Made by a program: the position numbers and the translations under genes. A DNA stretch of 6,316 bases from Flavobacteriales bacterium UBA2040. GTDB lineage: Bacteria > Bacteroidota > Bacteroidia > Flavobacteriales_D > Crocinitomicaceae. The notes beneath the pieces were generated by a model that saw only the letters and a program-made list of their open reading frames with translations, ran no database searches and was not told the origin of the DNA. Each line of letters starts with the position of its first letter. Positions within the stretch are counted from its first letter, which is position 1. The DNA is taken from NCBI GenBank assembly GCA_002332715.1, contig DDBE01000157.1, forward strand, positions 1 to 6,316. Reading direction: 5' to 3'. Of this stretch, positions 1-6,113 are shown piece by piece.

Positions 1-206
1 TAGAGGTAGTAGCTTGGAAGATCTCAAAAATGCAGATATGGGGGTGTGCCAAATTACCGGTCAAAACTCTTAGGAAGACTTCAGTTGAGGTGGAGTTTCA
101 ATACAATCTCCAAAAAGAAGACAGCAAGTGTCACTATACGTTTGAAGTACGACATCGATTAACCTGCAGAATAACTATATTTGTAGTTGAAAAAAAACAA
201 GAAAAA
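1..206. other. Left-edge region with no supported gene
   Basis: No gene is supported here. An open frame runs from position 30 into the 85-residue gene at 207, but its first 59 codons do not resemble the conserved start of that protein family, and two promoter-like TAnnTTTG motifs lie inside it. A plus-strand frame beginning at position 2 is open for 23 codons and stops at 71-73. It could be the tail of a gene that begins outside the window, but it is too short to assign. Confidence 0.4.
176..183 (+). promoter_or_regulatory. Possible -7 promoter element of the 85-residue protein gene
   Basis: TATATTTG matches the Bacteroidetes -7 consensus TAnnTTTG and lies 24 bases before the ATG at 207, which would give a leader of roughly 15-20 bases. 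A second match, TACGTTTG, lies at 137-144. Neither has a good TTTG element about 19-20 bases upstream, so the assignment is tentative. The position still favours starting the gene at 207 over the upstream ATG at 30. Confidence 0.4.
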
Positions 207-464
207 ATGTCAAGTAAGAGAAATTTAAAGAAATACGTCAATAACATGGTTTTTGATCTGGTAGACGAATGTTTCCATATTCAAGAGTCTGATCCAAAAA
301 AAGAAAAGAAAACCGAAGCTTTATTTGATAAAGTAGCTGATTTTCAAGATGAAATTTTACAAGAAATTCATGCTGCAAAAACAAAAAAAGATTACAACCC
401 AATTGTGGCGAAAATCAATGATATGCAGGTGAAGTTCACAGAAGAATTGAATGGTTTGAATTAA
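207..464 (+). CDS. Small conserved hypothetical protein (85 aa), Bacteroidetes type
   Basis: This is a soluble, highly charged 85-residue protein with no signal peptide or membrane segment. It starts MSSKRNLKKYVN and appears to be nearly all helix, with alternating acidic and lysine-rich stretches (for example DPKKEKKTE near residues 29-37). I recognise the overall pattern (basic K-R-x-L-K-K start, then a D/E-rich helical body of about 85-100 residues) from uncharacterised Bacteroidetes proteins; no function is known to me. The start at 207 was chosen because the upstream part of the open frame is unlike this family and contains promoter-like motifs. The pspA remnant begins 21 bases after its stop on the same strand, so the two were probably once co-transcribed. 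That hints at an envelope-stress context, but this is inference only. Confidence 0.7.
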   Translation: MSSKRNLKKYVNNMVFDLVDECFHIQESDPKKEKKTEALFDKVADFQDEILQEIHAAKTKKDYNPIVAKINDMQVKFTEELNGLN

Positions 465-485
465 TCAAATAAAAGTTAGAATATT

Positions 486-665
486 ATGTAGGAATGGTTA
501 AAAAGACTTTTTAGAGTAGGTAAAGCAGAAGCGCATTGTGCATTGGATTCTTTGGAAAACCCAATTAAAATGACGGAACAAGGAATTGACGCAGCTATGG
601 AAGGTTCTGAAGCAGAAGCTTAGGTAAAGGATGATTTAGAGGCTTTGAAGTCGCAGTTGTCGTAA
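486..665 (+). pseudogene. pspA: pspA (phage shock protein A / IM30) remnant
   Basis: Reading from the ATG at 486, the second codon is TAG (489-491). The frame then gives WLKRLFRVGKAEAH and, a little further on, LENPIKMTEQGI, which is the start of Bacteroidetes PspA/IM30 proteins. About ten codons later there is another TAG (621-623), then VKDDLEALKSQLS and a natural stop (663-665). That last piece looks like the C-terminal end of PspA-like proteins. Intact PspA is about 220-230 residues, so roughly 160-170 codons of the central coiled coil are missing and both ends survive in one frame. PspA binds and protects the inner membrane by forming helical oligomers; without the coiled-coil hairpin this product could not do that. 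The N-terminal assignment is firm, the C-terminal one less so. Confidence 0.75.
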
Positions 666-675
666 ACTATATTTG
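644..675 (+). promoter_or_regulatory. Candidate promoter for the DASS transporter gene
   Basis: TTTG at 644-647, a 20-base spacer and TATATTTG at 668-675 form a full match to the Bacteroidetes promoter consensus. It overlaps the end of the pspA remnant. Transcription would start near 681, about 40 bases before the transporter ATG, but the terminator-like hairpin at 689-716 would then lie inside the leader. Confidence 0.5.
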
Positions 676-688
676 ATTATTTTTGAAG

Positions 689-716
689 GGTGAGTCCAAT
701 TTGGCTCACCTTTTTT
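689..716 (+). terminator. Rho-independent terminator-like hairpin
   Basis: GGTGAG (689-694) pairs with CTCACC (705-710). An inner CCA/TGG pairing extends the stem past one bulged T, and six T residues follow directly (711-716). It would end transcripts from the 85-residue gene and the pspA remnant. It ends only seven bases before the ATG of the transporter gene, so it may also act as an attenuator for that gene. Confidence 0.75.
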
Positions 717-723
717 ATGAACT

Positions 724-2094
724 ATGATATCAAAAGATAGATTATTACTAAGTATTGGGCTTGTTGGTTTTGCGTTGGCGATTATAATTTCTGGTGGCAA
801 GGATCATTTTGTAAGTACTATTGCAATGAGTGCATTGATGATTTATCTTTGGTTGACCGAAAGCGTTCCCATTTATGTAACTGCTCTGATACCTTTAATA
901 GTTGGAATTCCTTTAGGCATTTTGGACTCAGATCTTCTTGCTGGAGCCTACGGGAATAAAATGATTTTTCTGTTTTTAGGAGGATTCATCTTGGCTTTGG
1001 GGCTCGAAAAGTGGCATGTGCACAAACAAGTTGCGCGAATAATTATTCATACTGTTGGGTATTCAAAACCTAGAATTTTACTCGGATTCCTGATCAGTAC
1101 AGCCTTATTGAGCATGTGGGTGTCCAATACCGCAACAGCTTTAATGATGTTACCGATGGCGCTTGCCGTTATAAACGTACTTCCGAAAAAAGAACAAAAG
1201 GGGAAATTTGCCCTGTTTCTTTTGTTGTCGATAGCGTATGCCGCGTCGATTGGTGGAATGGGGACTTTGATTGGTTCGCCACCAAATGCAATTATGGCTG
1301 GAATTCTAAAGGATTCCTTTAATGTGACCGTAAGTTTTGCAGATTGGATGAAAATTGGTGTTCCGGTTGCAATAATTCTAATTGCGGTGATTTACACGTT
1401 TTTCTATTTGAGTATGGGAGATGAGAAAAAGGAAAGTCCAGACGATTTCGTGATTGAAAAGAAACCTTGGACAGGACCACAAAAAAGGGTGGTGATAATC
1501 TTTTGTGGTGTCATAGTTTTGTGGCTGATACGTGGTTTTGTCAAACAGTATACAGGTTTTGATTATGGTGACGAAAGCGCTGCCATTTTAGGAAGTTTTT
1601 TATTGTTCTTAGTTCCTGGGGGAAACAAAATGCCACTTTTAATTTGGAAGGATACCGAAAAACTTCCATGGGGTATCTTGTTACTTTTTGGCGGTGGTTT
1701 AGCCTTGGCAGCTGCGATGGATGCCAATGGAGTAATTCAATATATGTCTACTTGGTTTGAACTGTTTAAAACGTGGCATTATTTTGTGCTGCTTACAATT
1801 ATTATTGCTATTGCTATTTTTGGAACAGAATTTATGTCCAACACCGCATTAATAACACTTTTTATACCTGTGATTGGCTCATTCGCAAACGTTGCTCATT
1901 ATGATATTTTACAATTGTGCATACCTGTTACTTTAGCGGCAAGTTGTGCTTTTATGTTGCCCGTTGGAACTCCGCCAAATGCTATTGTATACTCGTCAGG
2001 GAAAATTACAATTGCGCAAATGGCTAGAGTAGGTGTTGTGTTCAACTTCATTGCCCTTTTTGTAATTGCAGTGATTGCTTATAGTTATATTTAG
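724..2094 (+). CDS. DASS/SLC13-family sodium:divalent-anion symporter
   Basis: This 456-residue inner-membrane protein belongs to the divalent anion:sodium symporter family (SLC13/CitM, VcINDY-like), which uses the sodium gradient to import C4-dicarboxylates, citrate, sulfate or phosphate. It is hydrophobic almost throughout, with about a dozen membrane segments and a charged cytoplasmic loop near residues 231-255. Both halves of the inverted-repeat fold keep their ion-binding signatures: SNT at 134-136 (WVSNTATAL) with GSPPN at 184-188, and SNT at 372-374 (FMSNTAL) with GTPPN at 415-419. The length is typical of bacterial members. The substrate cannot be read from the sequence; SNT in both halves is common in dicarboxylate carriers. 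No Shine-Dalgarno sequence precedes the ATG. An overlapping ATG at 717 is in another frame. yaaA lies 98 bases downstream on the same strand, with no clear promoter between them. Confidence 0.92.
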   Translation: MISKDRLLLSIGLVGFALAIIISGGKDHFVSTIAMSALMIYLWLTESVPIYVTALIPLIVGIPLGILDSDLLAGAYGNKMIFLFLGGFILALGLEKWHVHKQVARIIIHTVGYSKPRILLGFLISTALLSMWVSNTATALMMLPMALAVINVLPKKEQKGKFALFLLLSIAYAASIGGMGTLIGSPPNAIMAGILKDSFNVTVSFADWMKIGVPVAIILIAVIYTFFYLSMGDEKKESPDDFVIEKKPWTGPQKRVVIIFCGVIVLWLIRGFVKQYTGFDYGDESAAILGSFLLFLVPGGNKMPLLIWKDTEKLPWGILLLFGGGLALAAAMDANGVIQYMSTWFELFKTWHYFVLLTIIIAIAIFGTEFMSNTALITLFIPVIGSFANVAHYDILQLCIPVTLAASCAFMLPVGTPPNAIVYSSGKITIAQMARVGVVFNFIALFVIAVIAYSYI

Positions 2095-2192
2095 ATTTCG
2101 GAATGCGGAATGCTAAAGAATGAAGGGGAAATTGATTTGATTAAGCGAAGCCAAACAATTTTTAGTCTAGAATGTTTACTTATTTTTATCCT

Positions 2193-2957
2193 ATGAAAAT
2201 TTTAATTTCTCCTGCTAAATCTATTAGCAAACAAAATTTATTATCGGATATGGATCCAACCGTCGGTACTTTTTTAGCCGAAGCAGAATCTTTAGCCCAA
2301 AAATTGAAGAAATTCTCAGTTCGGAAAATTGAAATGATGATGCATGTGAGTAACGATATTGCATCACTAAACTTCGATCGCTATCAAAATTGGGAGAAAC
2401 CAGAAGTTATAACTGAAGAAGTGAGACCTGCTATTTCCTTATTCACCGGTGAAGTATTTAGAGGTATAGATGCCGTTTCGATGAGTAATAAGCATATGGA
2501 TTACGCACAGAATAATCTTCGCATTATTTCTGGAATGTATGGCTTGTTGAAACCGATGGATTTAATGTTTCCGTATAGATTAGAAATGGGAACGAGTTGG
2601 AAAATAACGCCTAAAACAACAAATCTTTATAAGTTCTGGGGAACAAAGCTTTCGAAAGAATTGAACTCTGAAATGGAGAAAGAAGAAGTAATTATCAATC
2701 TGGCATCCACAGAGTATTTTAAAGCAATAGATAAGAAAACGATCAAAGCGAAAATCATAACTCCTGTTTTCAAAGAACTAAAGAATGGAGAATACAAGGT
2801 AATTATGACTTTTGCGAAGAATGCTCGTGGTAAAATGACGAGATATATTATTGACAATCAAATTACAGAGGCAAACCAAGTGAAGTTTTTTGATGTGGAT
2901 AGATATCGTTTCCACGAAGCGCTTTCTAGTGACTTAGAATGGGTGTTTACCCGTTGA
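2193..2957 (+). CDS. yaaA: Peroxide stress protein YaaA (DUF328/UPF0246)
   Basis: YaaA is a cytosolic DNA-binding protein. In E. coli it is induced by OxyR and lowers free intracellular iron during hydrogen peroxide stress, limiting Fenton damage. This copy is 254 residues from the ATG at 2193, close to the 258 of E. coli. Family motifs are collinear: ISPAKS at 5-10, LRISGMYG-type segment near 109-117 (here LRIISGMYG), PYRLEMG at 127-133, YKFWG at 146-150, INLASTEYFK at 168-177 and AKNARG at 208-213. I chose 2193 over the in-frame ATG at 2172 because the family begins M-x-I-L-I-S-P-A-K; the upstream ATG would add seven residues (MFTYFYP). No OxyR site or promoter is clear upstream, and a small tandem GGAATGC repeat lies at 2100-2113. 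The gene may be read through from the transporter gene. Confidence 0.95.
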   Translation: MKILISPAKSISKQNLLSDMDPTVGTFLAEAESLAQKLKKFSVRKIEMMMHVSNDIASLNFDRYQNWEKPEVITEEVRPAISLFTGEVFRGIDAVSMSNKHMDYAQNNLRIISGMYGLLKPMDLMFPYRLEMGTSWKITPKTTNLYKFWGTKLSKELNSEMEKEEVIINLASTEYFKAIDKKTIKAKIITPVFKELKNGEYKVIMTFAKNARGKMTRYIIDNQITEANQVKFFDVDRYRFHEALSSDLEWVFTR

Positions 2958-3011
2958 TTTAGGGCTACTTTCACCGCATATTGAAGTATTTTATCGATTC
3001 AAACAGTATAA

Positions 3012-3367
3012 CTAATTCTTAAGTTGTTCAAGGGTAAGGTTGCATAGACGAACTTGCTTCTTTTGAACGGTGACATCATTTTGTTCCATTACCATAGCCA
3101 CTTTGCTTTCGCTATACCACAATTCAGGTTTATGCTTTTTTTTATTGGTATTGGCCAAAACACGAATACTGATGCCGAAAAAAAGGATAAAAATATATTT
3201 TTTTCGTTCGTAAGCGTTTCAAACTTTTTATACGTATTGAGTAAGGTGTCGCGTATCAAGTCCTCGAAGTCCATATCAACATATACATGTGATTTGGACA
3301 ACTTCTCAAAGTTAGCAAGTGCGCGTCCGTGAAATTTTATGAATGATTTCTCTTTGTCGGTCTTCAT
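3012..3367 (-). pseudogene. Degenerate ECF-type RNA polymerase sigma factor gene
   Basis: From the ATG at 3367 the minus strand encodes MKTDKEKSFIKF and then FEDLIRDTLLNTYKKFETL, which resembles sigma-70 region 2 of Bacteroidetes ECF sigma factors (the DLVQDTFL-type segment). The frame is lost at a run of seven T on the coding strand (plus-strand A run 3178-3184). In the next frame the protein continues naturally as FFGISIRVLANTNKKKHKPEL, the core-binding/-10 helix followed by a lysine-rich linker. It runs on through VTVQKKQVRL to TLEQLKN and a stop at 3012-3014. The joined product is about 118 residues, against 160-190 in the family, so the region 4 helix-turn-helix is missing. Just past the stop, another frame gives ILFESIK, a possible relic of the ILFE...GFSIKEI segment that opens region 4. 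The gene lies downstream of mtaB on the same strand. A sequencing error at the homopolymer could explain the frame change but not the missing end. Confidence 0.68.
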
Positions 3368-3368
3368 G

Positions 3369-3419
3369 CTCTTACTATAACAAGCGGAAGTCACTTATTC
3401 CATGCGTCAATAGTAAGAG
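3369..3419. repeat. Perfect 10-bp inverted repeat
   Basis: CTCTTACTAT (3369-3378) and ATAGTAAGAG (3410-3419) are exact reverse complements separated by 31 bases. The left arm begins one base from the ATG of the sigma-factor remnant. A 31-base loop with no T run after the stem argues against an ordinary terminator. It could be an operator, an RNA structure in the remnant's leader, or a trace of a lost element. Confidence 0.5.
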
Positions 3420-3463
3420 GTTTCAAAAAGGGAATCGGTTATATTTTAAGAAAATAAATAATA

Positions 3464-4783
3464 TTAAACTTCAGCTAAGACGTTAAAGATAGCTTTCATA
3501 ACGCCATCTCTGTCTATCTCTGTTAATTCAACGGTTTGAAAGGTGTTGATTAATGTTTCATCGAAAGGTAATTTTACTTTGACGTAGTTTTCTGTAAAGC
3601 CGAACATCATGCCATTTTCTTCGTCAGATTCTATCAAAACATGTCTTGTCGTGCCTACTTGCGACTCATAAAAGGCTCTTTTCTTCTTATCAGAAAGGAT
3701 ATGAAGCATTTTGCTGCGTTCACGACGGACGTTCATTGGAACCGCTTCGCCCAATTTCATAGCCGAAGTATTTGCTCTTTCTGAATAGGTGAAAACGTGT
3801 AAATAAGAAACGTCCAATTCTTTTAAGAAATCAATCGTTTCTCTGAATTCTTCATCTGTTTCTCCTGGAAAACCTACGATAACATCAACTCCAATGCAGC
3901 AATCAGGACGTAAGGACTTTATATATTCGACTCTCTCGGCGTATAATTCCTTCTCGTATTTACGACGCATGGTGTTCAATACTCGATTGCTACCGGATTG
4001 CAAAGGAATGTGAAAGTGAGGAACAAATCGCTTCGATTTACCTATGGTAAAATGAATAATTTCGTTGCTCAATAGATTGGGTTCGATTGAGGAAATACGG
4101 AATCTATCAATTCCATCAACCTTGTCCAATTCTTTAACCAAACCTTCAAAGTTCTCTTCACCACCTTGACCGAAATCGCCAATGTTGACGCCTGTTAAAA
4201 CAACTTCTTTGATTTTCGTTTCTCCAATTTTTTTCGCTTCAAGGACAGTAGATGCAATAGATGCATTTCTACTCTTCCCGCGCGCTAATGGAATGGTGCA
4301 GAATGTGCAGAAATAATCGCAACCGTCTTGAATTTTAAGAAAAGATCGCGTTCTATCTCCAAAAGAAAAAGCCGGAACGAATTCTTTTGTTTCTTTGATG
4401 TTCTCAAATTTAACTTTAGCCTCGCCCGTTTTTTCTTCCAACTTCTCGATGTGTTCAATCAAATTGAACTTCTCATTAGCACCAAGAACCAAATCAACCC
4501 CTGAAATCTTAGCAATATCAATAGGTTTCAACTGAGCAAAGCAACCGACTATGCAAACAAATGCTTCTGGATTGATTTTCAATGCTCGTTTCACCAACTG
4601 TTTACACTTCTTATCGGCGTTTTCAGTAACAGAGCAGGTATTTATAATATAAATATCAGGACGGTCTTCAAAATCGACTTTAGCATGTCCGGCTTTTTCA
4701 AAAAGTCGAGCAATGGTAGATGTTTCGGAGAAGTTTAATTTACATCCGAGGGTATAAAACGCGACCTTTTTGTATCCTATCAT
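3464..4783 (-). CDS. mtaB: tRNA t6A37 methylthiotransferase MtaB
   Basis: MtaB is a radical-SAM methylthiotransferase that converts t6A at position 37, beside the anticodon of tRNAs reading ANN codons, to ms2t6A and so stabilises decoding. The 439-residue product has the family's three domains. The N-terminal MTTase domain (about 1-130) keeps the three cysteines of its auxiliary 4Fe-4S cluster at 14 (TLGCKLN), 50 (NTCSVTENADKKC) and 81 (VGCFAQ). The radical-SAM domain (about 145-375) has the SAM-cluster motif C155-x3-C159-x2-C162 (GCDYFCTFC). It also carries LTGVNIGDFG near 196-205, SSIEPN at 231-236, PLQSGSN at 260-266 and VGFPGETDEEF at 303-313. A C-terminal TRAM-like segment (about 376-439) binds tRNA. 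The motifs fit the MtaB/YqeV branch better than MiaB or RimO. It has its own promoter just upstream and only a very short leader. Confidence 0.95.
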   Translation of the reverse strand: MIGYKKVAFYTLGCKLNFSETSTIARLFEKAGHAKVDFEDRPDIYIINTCSVTENADKKCKQLVKRALKINPEAFVCIVGCFAQLKPIDIAKISGVDLVLGANEKFNLIEHIEKLEEKTGEAKVKFENIKETKEFVPAFSFGDRTRSFLKIQDGCDYFCTFCTIPLARGKSRNASIASTVLEAKKIGETKIKEVVLTGVNIGDFGQGGEENFEGLVKELDKVDGIDRFRISSIEPNLLSNEIIHFTIGKSKRFVPHFHIPLQSGSNRVLNTMRRKYEKELYAERVEYIKSLRPDCCIGVDVIVGFPGETDEEFRETIDFLKELDVSYLHVFTYSERANTSAMKLGEAVPMNVRRERSKMLHILSDKKKRAFYESQVGTTRHVLIESDEENGMMFGFTENYVKVKLPFDETLINTFQTVELTEIDRDGVMKAIFNVLAEV

Positions 4784-4794
4784 AATTTGGTGCG

Positions 4795-4825
4795 CAAAGA
4801 TAGTTTGTTTCTTGGCATTTTCAAA
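4795..4825 (-). promoter_or_regulatory. mtaB promoter (Bacteroidetes type)
   Basis: On the minus strand TTTG (4822-4825), a 19-base spacer and TATCTTTG (4795-4802) match the Bacteroidetes consensus exactly. With a start site usually about five to seven bases after the -7 element, the leader would be only about 5-7 bases before the ATG at 4783. The motif and its following bases (TATCTTTGCGC) are identical to those in front of the tRNA-Arg gene. Confidence 0.8.
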
Positions 4826-4864
4826 TTCTAGCGCAACTGTTAAAAACTGATTTTTGGTAATTGA

Positions 4865-5222
4865 AGAAAATTAGGCAAAGTCGATAGTCAATCCCAATTG
4901 TCGAATAATGCGTATCTTAATCTTAACAAGGTTATTGATTATGCCAATTAGAAAGAGGAATCAGGAAACAATTTGTTAAATAAAACGAATAATAGTGCGT
5001 CTCAGCAAAAAAGAAGTTTTACCGATGATGTATGACAAAGGAATATTAGATAAATTTGCCGGTGTTTTGAAAGGACCCATTGATTAGGAGTTATTCAACA
5101 AGAAAATATCTACAGCCTCAGGTTCCGAGAAACCCGCGAAAGATACAGCTGGGCTTTGTGTAACTAATAATACAGTTTGTTTTGTTAAAAAGGTTCTCAA
5201 ATTCCCTTCAGCACTAATTTAA
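4865..5222 (+). pseudogene. Possible decayed coding region, family unknown
   Basis: The space between mtaB and cdd looks weakly coding on the plus strand. One frame is open from 4865 to 5032 except for a TAG at 4949-4951 and includes AYLNLNKVIDYAN and SASQQKRSFTDDV. A second frame is open from 4980 to 5219 except for a TAG at 5085-5087 and includes MMYDKGILDKFAGVLKGPID. The two overlap at an A6 run (5007-5012), where one indel would join them into about 118 codons with two stops. There is no convincing start codon, and I do not recognise the family. Chance openness in AT-rich DNA is a real alternative. Neither frame connects to cdd, which has a stop directly before its ATG. Confidence 0.35.
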
Positions 5223-5267
5223 GTAACACAAACTATGAATTTTACGTTATAGGGGTAAACAAATAGA

Positions 5268-5738
5268 ATGAGAAAAGAACTAAGCATCGCATACGATTAT
5301 TACAATACGGTTCAGGAATTGTCTAAATCTGATCAGAAATTCATCGAGAAAGCTCACGAAGCAGCAAAAACAGCGCATGCTCCCTATAGTAGGTTTCATG
5401 TTGGAGCGGCGTTGCTGATGTCAGACGGAGAAGTGATTTTAGGCTCTAATCAGGAAAACATTGCTTTCCCCTCTGGACTTTGTGCCGAACGTGTAGCCCT
5501 TTTTTATGCTGGGGCAAACTTTCCAGGCAAATCCGTTCAGAAATTATTCGTAGTTGCTAAAGGAGATTTAATCGACAAGAAGGCAATTCTTTCGCCTTGT
5601 GGAAGTTGCCGTCAAGTAATGCTAGAGTCTCGAAAAAGGCAAGAAATAGACTTTCAAATTTATTTGATTGGGCAAGATGATAGCGTCACTGTTTTTGCGA
5701 GCATTTATGATTTAATGCCATTCGCTTTTGGTAAATAA
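5268..5738 (+). CDS. cdd: Cytidine deaminase
   Basis: This enzyme hydrolytically deaminates cytidine and deoxycytidine to uridine and deoxyuridine in pyrimidine salvage. The 156-residue product is the right length for the small homotetrameric zinc-dependent class. The zinc site is complete: CAE at 72-74 gives the first cysteine ligand and the proton-shuttling glutamate, and PCGSC at 110-114 gives the other two cysteines. The nucleoside-binding segment is present as HAPYSRFHVGAAL at 37-49 and NQEN at 61-64 (family N-x-E-N). An extra N-terminal stretch of about 20 residues is within family variation. The codon before the ATG is a stop-containing TAGA context, so no longer in-frame start is available. 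I see no clear promoter in the 480 bases upstream. clpS begins 46 bases downstream with its own promoter. Confidence 0.95.
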   Translation: MRKELSIAYDYYNTVQELSKSDQKFIEKAHEAAKTAHAPYSRFHVGAALLMSDGEVILGSNQENIAFPSGLCAERVALFYAGANFPGKSVQKLFVVAKGDLIDKKAILSPCGSCRQVMLESRKRQEIDFQIYLIGQDDSVTVFASIYDLMPFAFGK

Positions 5739-5739
5739 T

Positions 5740-5771
5740 TTTGGGCAAACACGATAAATAATTTATTTTTG
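5740..5771 (+). promoter_or_regulatory. clpS promoter (Bacteroidetes type)
   Basis: TTTG at 5740-5743, a 20-base spacer and TATTTTTG at 5764-5771 match the Bacteroidetes consensus. It occupies the gap between cdd and clpS and ends 13 bases before the ATG at 5785, implying a leader of roughly 6-8 bases. clpS can therefore be transcribed independently of cdd. Confidence 0.7.
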
Positions 5772-5784
5772 TAAAAAACAAAGA

Positions 5785-6057
5785 ATGTCACTCACAGAAA
5801 CCTTAGAGAAGGTAAATATACAAGAGCAATTAGTTGAAGAAAAAGATTTGATTGTTTACAATGATGAATTTAATACGTTCGAACACGTCATTGAATCGTT
5901 GATCAAAATTTGTGGACACAAGAATATTCAAGCGGAACAATGCACTTGGATTATCCACCACAACGGCAAATGCCAGGTGAAAAGAGGTTCCTTTAAAGAT
6001 TTGATGCCGATGTGTACAGGGTTATTAGAAAGAGGAATTTCTGCCGAGATTGAATAA
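5785..6057 (+). CDS. clpS: ATP-dependent Clp protease adaptor ClpS
   Basis: ClpS binds proteins with bulky hydrophobic N-terminal residues (N-degrons) and delivers them to the ClpA/ClpC unfoldase of the Clp protease in the cytosol. The product is 90 residues: a disordered, acidic N-terminal tail of about 20 residues, as expected for the arm that engages the unfoldase, followed by the compact ClpS core. VYNDEFNTFEHV at 24-35 aligns with the E. coli VNDDYTPMEFV segment, and HHNGK at 58-62 with HYQGK, keeping the equivalent of pocket residue His66. Two pocket positions differ: E. coli Asp36 is Glu28 here and the gatekeeper Met40 is Phe32. The core ends with FKDLMPMCTGLLERGISAEIE. The fold assignment is firm; substrate preference could differ from that of E. 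coli. Confidence 0.93.
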   Translation: MSLTETLEKVNIQEQLVEEKDLIVYNDEFNTFEHVIESLIKICGHKNIQAEQCTWIIHHNGKCQVKRGSFKDLMPMCTGLLERGISAEIE

Positions 6058-6071
6058 AAAATGATTTTTCG

Positions 6072-6102
6072 ATTGTCAGAGATAAAAAATACATTATCTT
6101 TG
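6072..6102 (+). promoter_or_regulatory. tRNA-Arg promoter (Bacteroidetes type)
   Basis: ATTG at 6072-6075 (TTG core 6073-6075), a 19-base spacer and TATCTTTG at 6095-6102 match the consensus. It ends 11 bases before the mature tRNA, leaving a short 5' leader for RNase P to remove. The 11-base sequence TATCTTTGCGC is shared with the mtaB promoter. Confidence 0.8.
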
Positions 6103-6113
6103 CGCTCGAATTT

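Noticed and set aside
30..206. N-terminal extension of the 85-residue protein (59 extra codons from the ATG at 30)
   Set aside because: The start at 207 fits the protein family and its promoter-like motif; the upstream codons look like chance openness.
2100..2113. Tandem GGAATGC repeat between the transporter gene and yaaA
   Set aside because: Two copies of seven bases are expected by chance often enough that no role can be claimed.
2627..2857. Minus-strand open frame inside yaaA
   Set aside because: It is a shadow of the well-supported yaaA gene.
2941..2953. Short hairpin GGGTGTTTACCC at the end of yaaA
   Set aside because: The stem is only four base pairs, lies within the coding sequence and has no T tract, so it is not a credible terminator.
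3054..3332. Plus-strand open frame opposite the sigma-factor remnant
   Set aside because: It is antisense to the recognisable sigma region 2 sequence and has no family resemblance of its own.
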